Source: Nemertoderma westbladi (Eukaryota > Xenacoelomorpha > Nemertodermatida > Nemertodermatidae). Taken from it: DNA of 35,998 nt. Below the pieces are notes generated by a model. That model was given only the letters and a program-made list of their open reading frames with translations. It was not told where the DNA came from and made no database searches. The DNA lies in contig JAUCBJ010007222.1 of assembly GCA_032718475.1 (NCBI GenBank), positions 1-35,998 on the forward strand, given 5' to 3'. The translations under genes were made by a program, and so were the position numbers. Of the stretch, positions 29,701-35,998 are shown piece after piece. Position 1 is the stretch's first letter; each line of letters begins with the position of its first letter.

Positions 29701-32700
29701 CGGACGTCCGTCCCTGTAAGTCCCTTGTAAATCTCCCGTTCGCTACGGACGTCCGTCCCTGTAGGTCCCGTTCGCTACGGACGTCCGTCCCTGTAAGTCC
29801 CTTGTAAATCTCCCGTTCGCTACGGATGTCCGTCCCTGTAAGTCCCTTGTAAATCTCCCGTTCGCTACGGATGTCCGTCCCTGTAAGTCCCTTGTAAATC
29901 TCCCGTTCGCTACGGACGTCCGTCCCTGTAGGTCCCGTTCGCTACGGACGTCCGTCCCTGTAAGTCCCTTGTAAATCTCCCGTTCGCTACGGATGTCCGT
30001 CCCTGTAAGTCCCTTGTAAATCTCCCGTTCGCTACGGACGTCCGTCCCTGTAGGTCCCGTTCGCTACGGACGTCCGTCCCTGTAAGTCCCTTGTAAATCT
30101 CCCGTTCGCTACGGATGTCCGTCCCTGTAAGTCCCTTGTAAATCTCCCGTTCGCTACGGACGTCCGTCCCTGTAGGAATCTCCCGTTCGCTACGGACGTC
30201 CGTCCCTGTAAGTCCCTTGTAAATCTCCCGTTCGCTACGGATGTCCGTCCCTGTAAGTCCCTTGTAAATCTCCCGTTCGCTACGGATGTCCGTCCCTGTA
30301 AGTCCCTTGTAAATCTCCCGTTCGCTACGGACGTCCGTCCCTGTAGGTCCCGTTCGCTACGGACGTCCGTCCCTGTAAGTCCCTTGTAAATCTCCCGTTC
30401 GCTACGGATGTCCGTCCCTGTAAGTCCCTTGTAAATCTCCCGTTCGCTACGGATGTCCGTCCCTGTAAGTCCCTTGTAAATCTCCCGTTCGCTACGGACG
30501 TCCGTCCCTGTAGGTCCCGTTCGCTACGGACGTCCGTCCCTGTAAGTCCCTTGTAAATCTCCCGTTCGCTACGGATGTCCGTCCCTGTAAGTCCCTTGTA
30601 AATCTCCCGTTCGCTACGGATGTCCGTCCCTGTAAGTCCCTTGTAAATCTCCCGTTCGCTACGGACGTCCGTCCCTGTAGGTCCCGTTCGCTACGGACGT
30701 CCGTCCCTGTAAGTCCCTTGTAAATCTCCCGTTCGCTACGGATGTCCGTCCCTGTAAGTCCCTTGTAAATCTCCCGTTCGCTACGGACGTCCGTCCCTGT
30801 AGGTCCCTTGTAATCTCCCGTTCGCTACGGACGTCCGTCCCTGTAAGTCCCTTGTAAATCTCCCGTTCGCTACGGATGTCCGTCCCTGTAAGTCCCTTGT
30901 AAATCTCCCGTTCGCTACGGATGTCCGTCCCTGTAAGTCCCTTGTAAATCTCCCGTTCGCTACGGACGTCCGTCCCTGTAGGTCCCGTTCGCTACGGACG
31001 TCCGTCCCTGTAAGTCCCTTGTAAATCTCCCGTTCGCTACGGATGTCCGTCCCTGTAAGTCCCTTGTAAATCTCCCGTTCGCTACGGACGTCCGTCCCTG
31101 TAGGTCCCGTTCGCTACGGACGTCCGTCCCTGTAAGTCCCTTGTAAATCTCCCGTTCGCTACGGAGTCCGTCCCTGTAGGTCCCGTTCGCTACGGACGTC
31201 CGTCCCTGTAAGTCCCTTGTAAATCTCCCGTTCGCTACGGATGTCCGTCCCTGTAAGTCCCTTGTAAATCTCCCGTTCGCTACGGACGTCCGTCCCTGTA
31301 GGTCCCGTTCGCTACGGACGTCCGTCCCTGTAAGTCCCTTGTAAATCTCCCGTTCGCTACGGATGTCCGTCCCTGTAAGTCCCTTGTAAATCTCCCGTTC
31401 GCTACGGACGTCCGTCCCTGTAGGTCCCGTTCGCTACGGACGTCCGTCCCTGTAAGTCCCTTGTAAATCTCCCGTTCGCTACGGATGTCCGTCCCTGTAA
31501 GTCCCTTGTAAATCTCCCGTTCGCTACGGACGTCCGTCCCTGTAAGTCCCTTGTAAATCTCCCGTTCGCTACGGATGTCCGTCCCTGTAAGTCCCTTGTA
31601 AATCTCCCGTTCGCTACGGATGTCCGTCCCTGTAAGTCCCTTGTAAATCTCCCGTTCGCTACGGACGTCCGTCCCTGTAAGTCCCTTGTAAATCTCCCGT
31701 TCGCTACGGATGTCCGTCCCTGTAAGTCCCTTGTAAATCTCCCGTTCGCTACGGATGTCCGTCCCTGTAAGTCCCTTGTAAATCTCCCGTTCGCTACGGA
31801 CGTCCGTCCCTGTAGGTCCCGTTCGCTACGGACGTCCGTCCCTGTAAGTCCCTTGTAAATCTCCCGTTCGCTACGGATGTCCGTCCCTGTAAGTCCCTTG
31901 TAAATCTCCCGTTCGCTACGGATGTCCGTCCCTGTAAGTCCCTTGTAAATCTCCCGTTCGCTACGGATGTCCGTCCCTGTAGGTCCCTTGTAAATCTCCC
32001 GTTCGCTACGGATGTCCGTCCCTGTAAGTCCCTTGTAAATCTCCCGTTCGCTACGGACGTCCGTCCCTGTAAGTCCCTTGTAAATCTCCCGTTCGCTACG
32101 GATGTCCGTCCCTGTAAGTCCCTTGTAAATCTCCCGTTCGCTACGGATGTCCGTCCCTGTAAGTCCCTTGTAAATCTCCCGTTCGCTACGGACGTCCGTC
32201 CCTGTAAGTCCCTTGTAAATCTCCCGTTCGCTACGGATGTCCGTCCCTGTAGGTCCCTTGTAAATCTCCCGTTCGCTACGGATGTCCGTCCCTGTAAGTC
32301 CCTTGTAAATCTCCCGTTCGCTACGGACGTCCGTCCCTGTAAGTCCCTTGTAAATCTCCCGTTCGCTACGGATGTCCGTCCCTGTAAGTCCCTTGTAAAT
32401 CTCCCGTTCGCTACGGATGTCCGTCCCTGTAAGTCCCTTGTAAATCTCCCGTTCGCTACGGATGTCCGTCCCTGTAAGTCCCTTGTAAATCTCCCGTTCG
32501 CTACGGACGTCCGTCCCTGTAAGTCCCTTGTAAATCTCCCGTTCGCTACGGATGTCCGTCCCTGTAAGTCCCTTGTAAATCTCCCGTTCGCTACGGACGT
32601 CCGTCCCTGTAAGTCCCTTGTAAATCTCCCGTTCGCTACGGATGTCCGTCCCTGTAAGTCCCTTGTAAATCTCCCGTTCGCTACGGACGTCCGTCCCTGT

Positions 32701-34191
32701 AAGTCCCTTGTAAATCTCCCGTTCGCTACGGATGTCCGTCCCTGTAAGTCCCTTGTAAATCTCCCGTTCGCTACGGATGTCCGTCCCTGTAAGTCCCTTG
32801 TAAATCTCCCGTTCGCTACGGACGTCCGTCCCTGTAAGTCCCTTGTAAATCTCCCGTTCGCTACGGATGTCCGTCCCTGTAAGTCCCTTGTAAATCTCCC
32901 GTTCGCTACGGACGTCCGTCCCTGTAGTCCCTGTAAATCTCCCGTTCGCTACGGACGTCCGTCCCTGTAAGTCCCTTGTAAATCTCCCGTTCGCTACGGA
33001 CGTCCGTCCCTGTAAGTCCCTTGTAAATCTCCCGTTCGCTACGGATGTCCGTCCCTGTAAGTCCCTTGTAAATCTCCCGTTCGCTACGGACGTCCGTCCC
33101 TGTAAGTCCCTTGTAAATCTCCCGTTCGCTACGGATGTCCGTCCCTGTAAGTCCCTTGTAAATCTCCCGTTCGCTACGGACGTCCGTCCCTGTAGGTCCC
33201 GTTCGCTACGGACGTCCGTCCCTGTAAGTCCCTTGTAAATCTCCCGTTCGCTACGGACGTCCGTCCCTGTAAGTCCCTTGTAAATCTCCCGTTCGCTACG
33301 GATGTCCGTCCCTGTAAGTCCCTTGTAAATCTCCCGTTCGCTACGGATGTCCGTCCCTGTAAGTCCCTTGTAAATCTCCCGTTCGCTACGGACGTCCGTC
33401 CCTGTAAGTCCCTTGTAAATCTCCCGTTCGCTACGGATGTCCGTCCCTGTAAGTCCCTTGTAAATCTCCCGTTCGCTACGGACGTCCGTCCCTGTAGGTC
33501 CCGTTCGCTACGGACGTCCGTCCCTGTAAGTCCCTTGTAAATCTCCCGTTCGCTACGGACGTCCGTCCCTGTAAGTCCCTTGTAAATCTCCCGTTCGCTA
33601 CGGATGTCCGTCCCTGTAAGTCCCTTGTAAATCTCCCGTTCGCTACGGACGTCCGTCCCTGTAAGTCCCTTGTAAATCTCCCGTTCGCTACGGACGTCCG
33701 TCCCTGTAAGTCCCTTGTAAATCTCCCGTTCGCTACGGACGTCCGTCCCTGTAAGTCCCTTGTAAATCTCCCGTTCGCTACGGACGTCCGTCCCTGTAAG
33801 TCCCTTGTAAATCTCCCGTTCGCTACGGATGTCCGTCCCTGTAAGTCCCTTGTAAATCTCCCGTTCGCTACGGACGTCCGTCCCTGTAGGTCCCGTTCGC
33901 TACGGACGTCCGTCCCTGTAAGTCCCTTGTAAATCTCCCGTTCGCTACGGATGTCCGTCCCTGTAAGTCCCTTGTAAATCTCCCGTTCGCTACGGATGTC
34001 CGTCCCTGTAGTCCCCTGTAAATCTCCCGTTCGCTACGGACGTCCGTCCCTGTAGTCCCTGTAAATCTCCCGTTCGCTACGGATGTCCGTCCCTGTAAGT
34101 CCCTTGTAAATCTCCCGTTCGCTACGGACGTCCGTCCCTGTAAGTCCCTTGTAAATCTCCCGTTCGCTACGGATGTCCGTCCCTGTAGGTC
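26742..34191. repeat. 7.4-kb minisatellite, about 165 units of 45 bp
   Basis: The unit contains CTCCCGTTCGCTACGG, ACGT or ATGT, CCGTCCCTGTAAGTCCC and TTGTAAAT. Variable sites are C/T in GGA(C/T)GTCC, A/G in GTA(A/G)GT, and CCTTG versus CCCTG. From 26742 to about 29020 every unit is 45 bp; further right, 32-bp units lacking 13 bases (GTAGGTCCCGTTCG junction) are interspersed. The plus-strand frame repeating NLPFATDVRPCKSLV is open to 29070 only because 45 is divisible by three; it has no ATG start. I therefore call it non-coding satellite DNA. Confidence 0.95.
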
Positions 34192-35998
34192 CCTTTGGCG
34201 TGAATCCAACGGTTCCTAAACACCCATCCATACCATCTGGCCTTGTCACATCGACTCCATTATACTGGAGTATCTCACCACCGAGGTTCTGGATTTACCA
34301 GGGAATGTTGGTTACTTTGTTACATGGTTATTGGTGGTTATTTCCTTTATTCTTGTTATTCTTATAATGTAACGCTTATTCTCTCCTTCAGTGGAGACAA
34401 CACGGCTCGGGTAGGATACTATTATTATGAGTAAAGTTGACCTATAATAACTATTTACTTGATGGCCTGTATAATACTCATGTCTCTATTATAATCCTCG
34501 CCTACACTCGTTCCCGCTGTACTACCGTGACTAACTAACTAGTATCTTCCACGCTACCCTCGGCCCATGGACAACATAATCTAGGAACTAGAATTATTAT
34601 ATAAAGAAGGAATCTCTGTTGAACCTATTCCTTATACAGTTACACCCTATTCAGTTATAGTCCGAGTCGTGTAAACCGCTCGCAGTGCTTGGCGACACGC
34701 GGCTTACAACCGATATTATGTTCCTTCCGGTTGATCCAAAGGGAGACGCCCCAACCCCGTGGTTACAATATTCCCGCGACCACATAGGAAATATAATTAA
34801 TATTAAATTACAGCCATCAATTAAATAGTTATTATTTAATTTCCACCACGCGATTTTTTCATCCAGTATAATATTTATCGGTGAGGTTGCCATAGTAACG
34901 CATTACGAGGTTTAAAGTCAATGGCCATGCCAACCAGTAGTATTGTTGTTTTGTCCAGAATGAAAGATTTTTATAACTCTCTGATCATATTTGAGTGTGA
35001 GGTGATTGTGCGTATGTATTAAATACAGTGGATGTTTTGTGTCTCGGCTAATTTCTATTGTCCTGCACGTTGTAAATGTCACATGTAGTTTGTCTTGGGA
35101 TGTTATTTCTATTTAAATTTATTAGCTTTATGTTTCTGCATTTTTTTGTGGTTAATTGAGTTGTAATGGTTAGAAAATTGTTACTAACTTTGTTGCTTAA
35201 AGTTGATAAATAACGTTTAATGGTAATTTCAATAATTATGAGTAACTTGCTTATCCAATAAGGGCGAAAGAGACAGATTGGTTTCTTTTTGAGCCTTTCT
35301 TCAATAATTATAGTCTCGTTATATTTTTAGATAATACCGAAGTAATGATACGAAGTAAGATTAATTACCGGTATCTAGTCGATTAACATAATTAGATTAA
35401 CCTTGAATAATGGAGTTCGTTTTGAAGTTATGTAATTTTTGTGAAAGTTAGTTAGTTATTTTTTTACTAAACCCTCCTTAATGCTCGTTTATGACTTGGC
35501 CCCCTCTTACATTCACATCCTTTGACTTTTGCAGCCAAAGGCGTAGCTGCAATGCAGCGTTGCGTTTAATCGAATTAGCTTAGGTTAGTTTCCGCAACTG
35601 CATGTACACAGCTTACAAGCAAACGTAATTACAATCGTATTTGCATGGGTCGCGTGTTACTTAGCCTATGTACGGCGGTACGCCTACAATAAATGGGTTT
35701 GGTATTTATCCGTTTATTGTGTTCTTCTCTATTACTATGTCGGTTTTACCGTTTTTGGGACGGTTTTAGCCACTATTTATTTTCCACTTTAAACTAATTA
35801 GTAATAATTATAATTAATAAATAATTATTATTTCTGTAAATTTGTATTATATTTCAATTTCAGCTCCGTTTACATAACTTATTCCAGCAGTTAATATCCT
35901 TTAAAAATATTTAAAGGATATATGGTAAAACAACTCGCTGTTAAAAAGTGGTTAAACCCGAAACAAAATCGAGTTAAAATAACTATATTTTTAATACA
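34192..35998. other. right flank, AT-rich, nothing recognised
   Basis: Short chance frames only, including a minus-strand ATG frame of 80 codons at 34651-34893 without recognisable similarity. A TTCTCTCCTTCAG acceptor-like site at about 34379-34391 is followed by a short open frame, but no partner exon is seen. A hairpin with 12-bp arms (ATATCCTTTAAA) and a 4-base loop lies at 35894-35921. Confidence 0.4.

Noticed and set aside
34173-34434. Membrane protein exon right of the array
   Set aside because: Hydrophobic frames of about 60 codons in AT-rich DNA, overlapping in two frames, with no convincing splice partners.

Overview
This is a eukaryotic nuclear genome window, most likely from a marine invertebrate. 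The evidence is a gene split by GT-AG introns, a BEL/Pao-type LTR retroelement, a tRNA-derived SINE, several inverted-repeat DNA transposons and very large tandem arrays. No prokaryotic operon, CRISPR array, rRNA or intact tRNA gene is visible. The palindromic words TAGGCCTA and ACCGGT recur in the unique-looking DNA, but they do not let me name the species.

Layout. 1-3.3 kb: a BEL/Pao retroelement with gag and protease in one long open frame. Reverse transcriptase and integrase are missing through in-frame deletion, and a candidate 3' LTR follows. 3.37-3.64 kb: a diverged tandem duplication. 4.45-5.74 kb: a broken gag/nucleocapsid-like reading frame with tandem CCHC zinc knuckles. 5.7-13.2 kb: gene-free DNA holding a small MITE, a SINE, non-LTR-like 3' ends, and a foldback element with a second foldback element inserted in one arm. 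Both foldback elements have identifiable target-site duplications.

13.3-26.2 kb: the one host gene. It has five coding exons joining in phase to about 744 codons and encodes an Angel-type (CCR4/EEP superfamily) phosphatase/nuclease. Intron 1 (3.8 kb) carries a 2.2-kb hairpin transposon with a TTAA element inserted at its dyad axis. Intron 4 (6.6 kb) carries a 2.7-kb transposon with a decayed IS3/integrase-like transposase, flanked by inverted arrays of a 22-bp palindromic repeat. The protein has an eIF4E-binding-like motif in its own exon, and a Ser where the family has the catalytic-site Asn of GDxN.

26.7-34.2 kb: about 165 copies of a 45-bp repeat, starting about 150 bp beyond the likely poly(A) signal of the Angel gene. 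Its right two thirds contain 32-bp short units arranged in 122- and 167-bp higher-order periods. The remaining 1.8 kb is AT-rich and I recognise nothing in it.

The Angel-like protein is the only clear host function. Everything else is mobile or repetitive DNA in several nested layers, and some of it touches the gene: a repeat family covers the exon 5 splice acceptor, and two exons begin with a consensus 5' splice site.
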